Assembly: GCF_020149935.1 (NCBI RefSeq)
Contig: NZ_CP083757.1
Coordinates: 1,550,001-1,614,000 of the forward strand
DNA from: Marinilongibacter aquaticus
GTDB taxonomy: Bacteria > Bacteroidota > Bacteroidia > Cytophagales > Spirosomataceae
Length of the DNA: 64,000 nucleotides
Direction of reading: 5' to 3'
Shown in pieces: positions 54,095-62,364 of the stretch. Every line of letters starts with the position of its first letter. The stretch's first letter is position 1. The translations under genes and the position numbers were made by a program. A model generated the notes under the pieces. That model did no database searches. It was not told the origin of the DNA and was given only the letters and a program-made list of their open reading frames with translations.

Positions 54095-54367
54095 TCAATT
54101 GTTTTTATTGTTTGTAAGTATATTTTTCCGCACACAGCGTGTGGTACAGGGCGAAGTGTTGATCTCCAAACCCATGTCTTTAAATCCCGCCTTTTCCAAA
54201 GCACAGCGTACGTCGCACTCGCCCAATGGGCAATGGCGAATAAGCGTGATCATGTACGATTCGTAATCGAACGAAAAAGAATTGACACCGATCTCGGCCA
54301 GTTCTTGTTTCAGGGCCTCGAGCCGATCGGGGCTCACTCCCCTGTTTTGTATATTGATCTGGATCAT
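54095..54367 (-). CDS. Cysteine-rich 90-aa hypothetical protein in the haem operon
   Basis: A 90-aa protein I do not recognise. Predicted secondary structure reads strand-helix-strand-strand-helix-strand (IQINI, PDRLEALKQELAEIG, NSFSFDY, MITLIRH, ECDVRCALEKAG, MGLEIN), the ferredoxin-like fold of heavy-metal-associated domains, but the usual N-terminal CxxC is missing. Instead five cysteines cluster later: HCPLGECDVRC (46, 51, 55) and PCTTRC (74, 78). No signal peptide. It lies between the receptor (18-bp gap) and hmuY (2-bp gap). It may bind haem or iron; this is inference. Confidence 0.65.
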   Translation of the reverse strand: MIQINIQNRGVSPDRLEALKQELAEIGVNSFSFDYESYMITLIRHCPLGECDVRCALEKAGFKDMGLEINTSPCTTRCVRKNILTNNKNN

Positions 54368-54385
54368 GCGAATAATGTTTTGAGT

Positions 54386-56455
54386 TTAAAAACTGTAGGT
54401 CATACTGCTGTACCATTTTACACCGCCCAAGCCCGGTTGATAGGCTGCATTGGTGTAGTTCAACACATTGTCGACGCCCACTTGGGCACGCCACTTTTTC
54501 CACGTTTTCATTGCCGAAAGGTTCAGGAGGAAAAAACCTTCGATATACTCTTGCTCAACATCGAGTATCGAATTGCCATTCAGGTCGCCAAAACCATACT
54601 TGCTGCGGTAAACGAGACGAAGATTACCCGACCAACCGTGGGCATTGGAATAAAATATTTTCAAGTTTCCCATGTGCTTCGACCGGCTCATCAAGCCCCC
54701 GTATTCTTTTTTGCTCACGCGTTCTGTATTCAGCGTTTCGGGGTTTCGCCTGAAAACCAGCCCCTCCTCTATTTTGTCTAAAACCGATTTGTCTTTTGCT
54801 TCGAGATACTGATAGCCCAGGCTTAGAGTCACCTTTTGCTTTTTCGGCCATGAAAAAGTCCGACTGGCATTCCATTCCATACCTTGTGTAAACACCTTGT
54901 TCAGGTTTCTGTAACTGTACACAAACTGCCCATTGGTTTTGGTAGCGGCAGGAAAAGTCTCTATTAAATCCCGAATATCGTTCCGAAAAAAGTTGGCCGA
55001 AACCTGAATATCTTGAACCGTTTTGTGGCTAAAGCCCACATTGATCGCCTGTGAAGATTCCGGTCGAATGGTTTCGAGCGAACTCAAATCAACGAGCACG
55101 GCGGTCAACTGATTATTCTCTTCCAAATGGGCCAAATTCTTGCTCAATTCTTCTGAACCAAACACGGAATATCCAGCAATGGCATTGGAAAAATTGAGAA
55201 ACAGCTGCCTGAAATCGGGAGCTTTATAACCGTAGCCAAAAGTACCTTTTACCTGCCAACGCTCACTGAGCTTGTACAACATGGATATTTTAGGCGAAAA
55301 CTGATTGCGATACACGCTGTGGGCGTCGTATCGGGCCCCTAAATTGAGGTGAAAAGCATCGGAGAAATAATGCTCGTATTGGGCAAAAGCGTATTTGGTA
55401 TTGAATCGCTTTTTATCGTCGTATCGTGTGGCCGAGACCGATTCCAAAACCATGCCCAAGCCGCCCAAAAGCATATCCTTTTCGCTCAACAAGGCATCGA
55501 ATTGCAATTCGGGGCGTTGGAAATGCTGTGTAAAAAAACTTTCATCGAAAACGGTTTTGTCTGATTGATAAAGCTGCGTGGATTCAGTGTGGTATGAAGT
55601 TTGATAAAAGCGTGTGGTTATTTTGAGCTTCGAACTGATTTTAAATTTTATGCTCGGATTCAGATTGAACTCGCGAACCAAGCCTTTCGAATCAACCAAA
55701 TTGGGTTCCGATTCGCCCACATCGAATATATCCTTTTGCGATTCTGAATAAAACCTTGAACTGATCAACAGCTTGATTTTCGGGCTGATTTCGGCCTGAA
55801 ATTTGGGCATAAAAGTATAGGTCTGAAAGGGAGACACTGTATTGCCCACAGATTGTGCATTCAAATCGTAACCTTTTGATGAGTACTGATTCCCGAACAA
55901 TTTCAAGGCCCATTTCTCTTGTTTCAGATTAAGGTCCAAACTGCTGTTCACGGTATTGAAACGTCCGTACCGCACAGTGGCCTGCCCCCCACTTTTGGCC
56001 GCCTTATCGGTAATGATGTTCACCACTCCCGCCAAGGCTTCCGAACCGTAAAGGCTAGAAGAAGGCCCTTTTACGATTTCAATTTGCTTGATATTTCCAA
56101 CGGCAATTCGGCTGAGATCCAAAGTGCCTGCCGTGCGGCCAATCAAAGGTTCGCCATCGACCAAAATCAAAGTGTATTCGGGCGAAAACCCTTGCATTTG
56201 TACGCCTGTGCCGTGATCGTATACCAAAGTGAGTCCAGTTTGTTCGGCCAAGATTTCATTCAACCTTATCGAACCCATTTGTTCAATCTTCGATTTGGTG
56301 ATCACCGTAACCGGCATAGCCAAAGCACTGATCGGTTTCTCACTTTTTGTGGCAGAAACCACCACTTCTTCCAAATCTCTGTTGAAAGTGGAATCCGTTT
56401 GTGCGGATAAAACCCCAGGCAAAAACAGAGAGAGAAGAAGTAAATATTTTGTCAT
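54386..56455 (-). CDS. hmuR: TonB-dependent haem receptor (HmuR-like)
   Basis: 689 aa with a signal peptide (ending SAQ), a plug domain (about residues 30-150: EEVVVSATKSEKPISALAMP, IEQMGSIRLNEILAEQTGL, IEIVKGPSSSLYGSEALAG) and a beta barrel ending in YSSMTYSF. The barrel has GYGYKAPDFRQLFLNF, a variant of the FRAP/YRAP box of haem receptors. Together with hmuY two genes downstream, haem is the likely substrate. It is the first gene of a five-gene operon. Its promoter is bracketed by two Fur-like boxes, one of which begins 5 bp upstream of the ATG. Confidence 0.9.
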   Translation of the reverse strand: MTKYLLLLSLFLPGVLSAQTDSTFNRDLEEVVVSATKSEKPISALAMPVTVITKSKIEQMGSIRLNEILAEQTGLTLVYDHGTGVQMQGFSPEYTLILVDGEPLIGRTAGTLDLSRIAVGNIKQIEIVKGPSSSLYGSEALAGVVNIITDKAAKSGGQATVRYGRFNTVNSSLDLNLKQEKWALKLFGNQYSSKGYDLNAQSVGNTVSPFQTYTFMPKFQAEISPKIKLLISSRFYSESQKDIFDVGESEPNLVDSKGLVREFNLNPSIKFKISSKLKITTRFYQTSYHTESTQLYQSDKTVFDESFFTQHFQRPELQFDALLSEKDMLLGGLGMVLESVSATRYDDKKRFNTKYAFAQYEHYFSDAFHLNLGARYDAHSVYRNQFSPKISMLYKLSERWQVKGTFGYGYKAPDFRQLFLNFSNAIAGYSVFGSEELSKNLAHLEENNQLTAVLVDLSSLETIRPESSQAINVGFSHKTVQDIQVSANFFRNDIRDLIETFPAATKTNGQFVYSYRNLNKVFTQGMEWNASRTFSWPKKQKVTLSLGYQYLEAKDKSVLDKIEEGLVFRRNPETLNTERVSKKEYGGLMSRSKHMGNLKIFYSNAHGWSGNLRLVYRSKYGFGDLNGNSILDVEQEYIEGFFLLNLSAMKTWKKWRAQVGVDNVLNYTNAAYQPGLGGVKWYSSMTYSF

Positions 56456-56459
56456 TTTT

Positions 56460-56478
56460 ATTTAGACTAATTATAAAT
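56460..56478 (-). promoter_or_regulatory. Fur box A (downstream of the haem promoter)
   Basis: ATTTAGACTAATTATAAAT, one of five related 19-bp sites. It lies just after the predicted transcription start of the haem operon and 5 bp before the start codon. Confidence 0.75.
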
Positions 56479-56485
56479 ATATACA

Positions 56486-56517
56486 CAAAGATAGAAAAAC
56501 AATGCAGGAGAAAACAA
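56486..56517 (-). promoter_or_regulatory. Promoter of the haem operon
   Basis: On the minus strand TTG (56517-56515), a 21-bp spacer and TATCTTTG (56493-56486). Fur-like boxes lie 7 bp downstream and 4 bp upstream of it. Confidence 0.7.
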
Positions 56518-56521
56518 GACT

Positions 56522-56540
56522 ATTTAGAATTATTTTAAAT
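56522..56540 (-). promoter_or_regulatory. Fur box B (upstream of the haem promoter)
   Basis: ATTTAGAATTATTTTAAAT, centred 62 bp from box A on the other side of the promoter. Confidence 0.75.
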
Positions 56541-56599
56541 AAGATAATCCCTTCTGTTCTTCCATTCGTGGATTTCCTTAGAAAGTGAGAAAAACGCGA

Positions 56600-56941
56600 T
56601 CAGTAGTAATAGAAGCCGAGCAGCTTTTGGCCTAGAAAATAAAGAAAGAACACCAAGGCAAAACCAAGAGATATACCCAAATAGCGAAAACCGTGCAAAC
56701 TTTGGCCCCGAAAAAGACGAACGAAAGTTTTTACAAGCCCATAAAGCAGGGAGAAGAGGAAATTGAGGAGAACAAAAATGCCTATGAACGAAGCCATGGC
56801 AAAAGCAGGACGAAAGGGTTCGGCCACCAAAAGCCCGTAAATCGCCCCAAACAAAAAAGCGATGCAGAGAAATGCCGTTCCGTATTTCAGCCCTCTAGCG
56901 AGAGCTCCAAATCTTGATTTTTCGATTTCCTTTTTGTCCAT
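56600..56941 (-). CDS. Small membrane protein at the end of the PepSY operon
   Basis: 113 aa from the ATG at 56941; a longer frame from 56995 is possible but lies deeper inside the preceding gene. Three predicted helices (about residues 18-40, 48-70 and 85-105) follow a charged N-terminus (MDKKEIEKSRFGALARG). I do not recognise the family. Its first 55 bp overlap the 3' end of the PepSY gene in another frame, so translation is probably coupled. It belongs to the second iron operon by position. Confidence 0.6.
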   Translation of the reverse strand: MDKKEIEKSRFGALARGLKYGTAFLCIAFLFGAIYGLLVAEPFRPAFAMASFIGIFVLLNFLFSLLYGLVKTFVRLFRGQSLHGFRYLGISLGFALVFFLYFLGQKLLGFYYY

Positions 56942-58077
56942 CTCGGTAGCCAAATATAAATTCCAGTTATAAATAAAATAGAAAAAGCCAAGCAAGAAAA
57001 CAGAGCCACTATTCGTGTAGTAAAGCCACCGAATGTGCCAAAATGCAAGGGTGTAACCCAGTCGAGATACAAACGAGCCGTTTCAGGGTAATCGCGATCG
57101 GTATCCATCAAAATCTCGCCAGAATACTGATCCAAAGTCAGGCGTGAACGGTGTCCCTCCGCATGGTAATCGAGCGGTTCGAGTACATCAAAAGAATAAG
57201 CCCCCAGACTATCGTGCGGCAAGGCTATGCCCATAATATTCCCCGCGGGCTTGAAATCTTGCACATTCTCGAGCACCTCTTGCAAGCTTAAGGTTTGGGC
57301 TCCTTCCCTGTACGTCGATTGTTTTCCCAAAATCTCCTGAATCGATTGTGGCGGAGAAAAACTGAGCAAAAACAACATCAGAATGACGAATTGATTGAAT
57401 GTAATAATGGCCCCAGTGGTGGAAATAATGCTGATAAAAGGCGAGAAATACAGGCCCAGAACGCTGTGCAAATCGTAATTGACTCTCTTGCGTTTGGCTT
57501 TGGTTTTCAGCCAAAGTTTACTTTTCAACTGTGCCCATTTTTTAGGCCACCACAAACGCAAACCCGTCACCACGAGCACGAGCCCCATCAGGGCCGAACT
57601 GCCAACCAAATAACGCCCCAAGCCGGGAATCAATAAAGTGCGGTGCAGATTACGCACAAAGCCGGTGAACGTGCGGTCGTAATCTCTTCTTCCCGTTATT
57701 TCGCCATTGTGCGGATTGACCACAAGCTGTTCCAAATCTTCCTGCTCGTTTTCGATATAAACCAAATAGGCATTTTCGCGGTAAGGATCTTGGTAAATGA
57801 ATTCGACACGCCAATCGGAGGCATTTTCTTTTAAATAGCTTTCGGCTTTATCCAAAACAAAAGAAAAGCCGACATCGCTTTTGTCTTTGCTGTTTTCAAA
57901 AGGGAAAAGCGTGGGATTGAGGTCGACGTCCAATTCTTGCTCAAAGACCAAAAGAAAACCCGTGGTACTGACCACGAACAAAACTGCTCCGGCCAAAATA
58001 CCGGCATAAGCATGCCATTGCCCAAACCACTTCTTCTGGTGTTTTGCTAAATATTTCAACCAAGTTTTCACATGCAT
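56887..58077 (-). CDS. PepSY-associated TM-helix protein
   Basis: 396 aa from the ATG at 58077. An N-terminal membrane helix (HAYAGILAGAVLFVVSTTGFLL) precedes an extracytoplasmic PepSY-type domain (about residues 40-150), then further helices (LVGSSALMGLVLVVTGLRLW, LYFSPFISIISTTGAIITF, a second periplasmic region, and IVALFSCLAFSILFITGIYI). Histidines within helices (NLHRTLL, YDLHSVLGLY, TPLHFG) may ligate haem, as in ferric-reductase-like relatives. The position behind a TonB receptor and a DUF4374 lipoprotein suggests reduction of ferric siderophore at the inner membrane. Confidence 0.87.
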   Translation of the reverse strand: MHVKTWLKYLAKHQKKWFGQWHAYAGILAGAVLFVVSTTGFLLVFEQELDVDLNPTLFPFENSKDKSDVGFSFVLDKAESYLKENASDWRVEFIYQDPYRENAYLVYIENEQEDLEQLVVNPHNGEITGRRDYDRTFTGFVRNLHRTLLIPGLGRYLVGSSALMGLVLVVTGLRLWWPKKWAQLKSKLWLKTKAKRKRVNYDLHSVLGLYFSPFISIISTTGAIITFNQFVILMLFLLSFSPPQSIQEILGKQSTYREGAQTLSLQEVLENVQDFKPAGNIMGIALPHDSLGAYSFDVLEPLDYHAEGHRSRLTLDQYSGEILMDTDRDYPETARLYLDWVTPLHFGTFGGFTTRIVALFSCLAFSILFITGIYIWLPRWTKRKSKNQDLELSLEG

Positions 58078-58097
58078 TGTCTTTAAGCTATACATGA

Positions 58098-58129
58098 GAC
58101 ACCACCAACCCAAACAGGTCGGTGGTGTC
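58098..58129 (-). other. Intercistronic hairpin between the DUF4374 and PepSY genes
   Basis: A 9-bp perfect stem (GACACCACC at 58098-58106, GGTGGTGTC at 58121-58129) with a 14-nt loop. No T-run follows on the minus strand, so it may attenuate rather than end transcription. Confidence 0.6.
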
Positions 58130-58165
58130 AGTCATTACCTATTAATTGAACTAAACTACATTTAT

Positions 58166-59446
58166 TTACTCTACTTCGTATTCGAATTTGTACAAGGCAG
58201 GCACTTCCAAACCTTCAATTTTGGCAGCTTTCGTAGCCGTGGCCGTAGCCGGATCCACTTTGTACAAACGCGATTCTCCAGCAATCAAAGACGTAATGTT
58301 CATGTACACCTTTCCATCTTCGATCAAAGACGGAGACGTATACTGACCTGAGTGCATTGGGATTTCATCCACAATCTCAACGGACTTGCTGTCCAAATCA
58401 ATCACCACAATTTGACAGATTGGTTGGAGTTCATCGAAAGCCGCCCATACAGGCACATTGCCCGCACTCTCCGCCGAAACCATGCGGCCCACAAGTTTGC
58501 CATTGCCCGCATAGGTAACAGAAAGCAGTTTTCCGCCGTTGGTTGCTTCTTCTACATCGATGAAGAAATCAGAATCGAAGCTGTCTTCGCCATTGTTAAT
58601 TCGCAAAATCCCTGAATGCTTGGTTACGGAAGTGTAACCTGCCGCAATCGCACTGGAAGATACGGCATAGATATTTTCGTTTTCATCCTTCACCATCGCA
58701 GTAGGCGAGCCGTAATAGCCGATCGGCCCCATGCGTGTGTCTTTGATTACCGTTTGCAATTCGATTTCGGGATATGAATAAACGGCTACATAAGCGGTGT
58801 CGGTCTCTGGAGTGGCCCACGAAGCCCCATCGAGCGGGTAAAAGGACATGTACATTTTATCGCCTCTTACCAAAACCGAAGTAGGCCATTTGCTCAGTGT
58901 ATCGGCGTCACTGTATTTATACATTGGCACGCTTACTTTTTTCTTTATCCCGATGTCTTCATTGTCAATCAATTGCACTTCCATCTCGAAAGAACCTCCA
59001 CCCCAGGGAGCTCCGATCCCGATTAAAGTCTCATCATCGCCTTTGCCCATTAGGTCGATACGCTCATAAGCAAAACTTCCCTTTTCGTAAATGTTCCCAC
59101 TCTTGTCGAATCCGTACCCAATGCCCTTATTGGCATCGCCATAACTGAAGCTGAAAAAAGTATTGCCAATAGCCTGATAATAGCACCAACCCAACTGCTC
59201 AATGCCTTTTCCGGCGGCAGAGATCACTGTGTTTTCATCGTCGATCACATCGGCCGAAAGTACATAATCGGAAGTACCTTCGGAACCTTGCGTTCTCAAA
59301 GAAAGAAAATATTTCGACTCGGTTTCGACCACAGGATCTGTACCCGGATCTGGCGTAGAAGAAGAGTCTGTACAAGAAGAAAAAATCACCGAACTAAGCA
59401 AAGTGCCTGCAAAAACAGTAAGGTATGCTTTTTGTTTCGTAAACAT
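58166..59446 (-). CDS. DUF4374 lipoprotein
   Basis: 426 aa with a lipoprotein signal and lipobox VIFSSCTDSSS, then a seven-blade-propeller-like body with regularly spaced strands (KYFLSLRTQGSEGTSDYVLS, SFSYGDANKGIGYGFD, YVAVYSYPEIELQTVIKDTR). The family lies next to TonB receptors in iron-uptake loci of Bacteroidota; its role is not established, though surface capture of an iron chelate is plausible. It is 18 bp after the receptor gene and before the PepSY gene. Confidence 0.85.
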   Translation of the reverse strand: MFTKQKAYLTVFAGTLLSSVIFSSCTDSSSTPDPGTDPVVETESKYFLSLRTQGSEGTSDYVLSADVIDDENTVISAAGKGIEQLGWCYYQAIGNTFFSFSYGDANKGIGYGFDKSGNIYEKGSFAYERIDLMGKGDDETLIGIGAPWGGGSFEMEVQLIDNEDIGIKKKVSVPMYKYSDADTLSKWPTSVLVRGDKMYMSFYPLDGASWATPETDTAYVAVYSYPEIELQTVIKDTRMGPIGYYGSPTAMVKDENENIYAVSSSAIAAGYTSVTKHSGILRINNGEDSFDSDFFIDVEEATNGGKLLSVTYAGNGKLVGRMVSAESAGNVPVWAAFDELQPICQIVVIDLDSKSVEIVDEIPMHSGQYTSPSLIEDGKVYMNITSLIAGESRLYKVDPATATATKAAKIEGLEVPALYKFEYEVE

Positions 59447-59464
59447 TTGTAAATTATTTAATTG

Positions 59465-61804
59465 TTAGTTTATAAAATATCTGAGTTTTAAATTGAAAGC
59501 TCTCCCCGGCTTTTGAAGCCTGAAATTATCGTACAAGTCGGCATCGGTCAGGTTATTGCATTCTGCCGAAACGTTCATTTTATTTTCTTTGAAGGAGTAG
59601 CTTACGTAAAGGTTTTGACTGATTTGCTGCGGAATCACGAACTTGCTGGAAGCACTTCCCTGGCTTGGCCAGAACAGATAGAATTCGTGCACATAATGCA
59701 TGCCCCATCCGAAATTGAGCACATCGTTTTCGGCAAAAGGAGCTCGCCACTGGTATCCGGCATTTAGGTTGCCGAAGAAATACGGGATATTGGGCAAACG
59801 GTCGCCATACACAAAGCTCTCTACCCCACTTTCGTAACGGTTGACATTTTTGATATCCTGATACGTGGCATTCAAATCCAAGTTCAGTCGGTTGTGCAGA
59901 AGCCCCGCATGAAACGCCGCCTCTGCCCCCCATGTGCGAACGCTATCCAAATTACTGTAACGGCTTGTTTGTCCATCCGATTCAAGACGAATGAAATCCG
60001 AAGACAAACGATAAAGCCAGTTCAGTTCGGCCGATAAATTGTTTGTGGCTCTACTTCTCGACCAGTTGATGCCCAAATTCACGTTGTGGCTGTGCTCTGG
60101 CCTGAGCTGCGGGTTGTTTTCAAGCAAAAGGCCGTTTCCGAACATCTCTTCTCCTTCGGGCAATCGCCACGTATTCTCGTATGACGTCTTCACGCGAACG
60201 GCCGGAGTAATTCGGTAATTGAGGGCTGTGCCATAGCCAAAACGCGTATACGATTTGTGAAAGCCTTCTTGGAAATCTTCCCAATAATCGGCATCAATCG
60301 TATAGCCTTTCATCAAAAACATTTTGGTAAAAAGCGTGGCCGAAAAGCGGCTATCCACCGTACCGTATTTGTAGGCCAAACCGGTAATTTGTTTCGTCAG
60401 GAAATTCGATTCTTCGAATGCAATCGGACGTAAACTCAAGGGGTCTTCGCCTTGACGGCGAGCTTTAGAAAATGTATGGCTTAACGAAAACGTATGGTTT
60501 TCATCACGCGAAAAACTCATCAAACCATTGACCAAGGCGTTTCGGTCGTCGAAAGTGAAAAGGGTTTTGTAATACGAAATCTCGCCTTTGTTCGAGCCAA
60601 AAGTCTTTACCGTATAATTGCCCGCCCAATCGTATTTTCTCGAGCTCGTGTCGGTAATGCTCGTATTCACAAAACTGTAATTGGCGTTTAGGGTGAAATC
60701 CAAACCCGCGATGGCCAAATTCTCTTTCCTGTATTTCAATGTGGGAATGAACGAATGGCTTGAATTGAACACTTGCCCCACGACTTGCTCCATGTTCATA
60801 CCGGTTTGCACTTCTTTTTTATTTTGCGAGGCCATCAGCCCCACCAAAAAAAGATCGGCCCAATTTTTCCCCTGCACACCCAGCGAAACTTGAGCAGCCT
60901 GCGAATCGTAGGCATCGTGAAAACGGCGTATTTTTTGCTCTGGCCCGTATTTCCCCGTTTCGGGATCGGGCAGTTGTATTTTGACTTTGTAATCATTGTC
61001 CGAATGATTGACAAAAGCATTGGCTTTCAGTACAAAACCGTTGTCGAATGTTTTGCTGCCCACCAAACTCAGGCGATGCGTATTGAACGAGCCCACTTGG
61101 TAGGCCAGATCCAAATATTTTTTATTCTGTTTATTCGTGATGATGTTCACGGCACCGCCCAGTGCATCCGAGCCCAACTCAATGGGCACCACACCTTTGT
61201 ACACATCAATGCGTTCGGCCAGATTGACGGGCAAATTGTTGATCGACAAGGAAGAACCGAAATTGTCCATCGGCACACCGTCGATGAAAAATTTCACCTG
61301 ACGCCCCGTAAAACCATTCAAAGAAAAACTGGCTCTTGAACCCAAACCGCCTTCTTCACGCACTTTTACGCCAGTGATTCGGTTGAGCAATTGATTCATA
61401 TTCTGGCTGCTGTTTTGCAGCTTCTTTACATTCAGAGCCGATACAAAATAGGCTTGTTTTCGGGTGTTGGCCAATTCCTTATTTCCCGAAACCTTCACCT
61501 CATCCAATACATTGTCGCTGGTCTTCAATTCAATTTCCAAACTGCCTTCTCCGTTCCAGCTATATTCCGTCGTTTCGAAGCCGACAGCAGAAACCTTAAG
61601 CTTTAAAACACTTTGAGAGGTACTCAAACAGAAGCGTCCATTCTCATCTGTAAATGCTCCAGTTCCCTCTTCCTGTACATAGACCGTCGCCCCAATTAGC
61701 GGCCCACCTGTCTTTTCTTTGACCAAGCCGCACACCATTGCTTTCTGGGCTTGCCCGCTGAAAGCAAGCAAAAGAAGAATCAAAAGAAATTGGACTTTTT
61801 TCAT
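59465..61804 (-). CDS. TonB-dependent receptor with N-terminal CarboxypepD-like domain
   Basis: 779 aa. A signal peptide (ending FSGQAQ) is followed by a CarboxypepD_reg-like domain (about residues 22-100: GLVKEKTGGPLIGATVYVQE, GAFTDENGRFCL), a plug domain (about 110-225: NMNQLLNRITGVKVREEGG, IDVYKGVVPIELGSDALGG) and a beta barrel ending in NLKLRYFIN. With DUF4374 and PepSY proteins downstream, a ferric siderophore or other iron chelate is the likely substrate. One Fur-like box lies 5 bp upstream of the start codon. Confidence 0.92.
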   Translation of the reverse strand: MKKVQFLLILLLLAFSGQAQKAMVCGLVKEKTGGPLIGATVYVQEEGTGAFTDENGRFCLSTSQSVLKLKVSAVGFETTEYSWNGEGSLEIELKTSDNVLDEVKVSGNKELANTRKQAYFVSALNVKKLQNSSQNMNQLLNRITGVKVREEGGLGSRASFSLNGFTGRQVKFFIDGVPMDNFGSSLSINNLPVNLAERIDVYKGVVPIELGSDALGGAVNIITNKQNKKYLDLAYQVGSFNTHRLSLVGSKTFDNGFVLKANAFVNHSDNDYKVKIQLPDPETGKYGPEQKIRRFHDAYDSQAAQVSLGVQGKNWADLFLVGLMASQNKKEVQTGMNMEQVVGQVFNSSHSFIPTLKYRKENLAIAGLDFTLNANYSFVNTSITDTSSRKYDWAGNYTVKTFGSNKGEISYYKTLFTFDDRNALVNGLMSFSRDENHTFSLSHTFSKARRQGEDPLSLRPIAFEESNFLTKQITGLAYKYGTVDSRFSATLFTKMFLMKGYTIDADYWEDFQEGFHKSYTRFGYGTALNYRITPAVRVKTSYENTWRLPEGEEMFGNGLLLENNPQLRPEHSHNVNLGINWSRSRATNNLSAELNWLYRLSSDFIRLESDGQTSRYSNLDSVRTWGAEAAFHAGLLHNRLNLDLNATYQDIKNVNRYESGVESFVYGDRLPNIPYFFGNLNAGYQWRAPFAENDVLNFGWGMHYVHEFYLFWPSQGSASSKFVIPQQISQNLYVSYSFKENKMNVSAECNNLTDADLYDNFRLQKPGRAFNLKLRYFIN

Positions 61805-61808
61805 TTAT

Positions 61809-61827
61809 ATTTAGACTTATTCTAATT
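61809..61827 (-). promoter_or_regulatory. Fur box C (iron operon 2)
   Basis: ATTTAGACTTATTCTAATT, 5 bp upstream of the receptor start codon. Only one copy is seen at this promoter, and no good TAnnTTTG was found near it. Confidence 0.7.
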
Positions 61828-61881
61828 AAAATTAAAAACACTAAAAAAAACTCTTACGAGTTGCCGCAAACCATCTCCCTT

Positions 61882-62361
61882 TTATTCCACTGCATTGGCC
61901 TTCTCGCCGCAGGCTCTGCACACCCCATAGAAGGTCAGCGAATGGGTCTGAATCTCAGACCTGAACGTTTCGGCCACATTGTTCTGAATCGCCTGCAATC
62001 GCGGATCGCAAAACTCTTCGATATTGCCGCAGATGGAGCACACCACATGGCTATGTTGTTTCCGTCCGATTGCTTTCTCGTACCGAGCGGCCAATCCATC
62101 GGCAAACTGATGGCGAATGACCAAACCCAATTCGACGAACAAATCGAGCACATTGTAAATTGTGGCCCGACTCACCGAAAAGTTTTTGTTGTGCAAGCTT
62201 TCCATAAACGTATCCACATCGAAATGGTCGTCTCGGGCGTATATTTCTTCCAAAATCCGGTAACGCTCTACCGTTTTCCGCAACCGCATATGATTGAGCC
62301 TGGACTCCAAAACCTGCCGTGCCAAATTATATGCTTTCTGATTGTGTTGATTCAATGCCAT
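61882..62361 (-). CDS. fur: Ferric uptake regulator Fur
   Basis: 159 aa. The N-terminal winged helix contains the recognition region FSVSRATIYNVLDLFVELGL. The C-terminal half has the metal sites: HSHVVC (His103, His105, Cys108), CSICG (108, 111) and CRACG (148, 151), the structural zinc pair of pairs of Fur. Length and layout match Fur rather than Zur or PerR, though the subfamily cannot be settled without modelling. It lies 3 bp after a PepSY gene in an operon whose promoter carries two Fur-like boxes, so it is probably autoregulated. Confidence 0.9.
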   Translation of the reverse strand: MALNQHNQKAYNLARQVLESRLNHMRLRKTVERYRILEEIYARDDHFDVDTFMESLHNKNFSVSRATIYNVLDLFVELGLVIRHQFADGLAARYEKAIGRKQHSHVVCSICGNIEEFCDPRLQAIQNNVAETFRSEIQTHSLTFYGVCRACGEKANAVE

Positions 62362-62364
62362 TTT

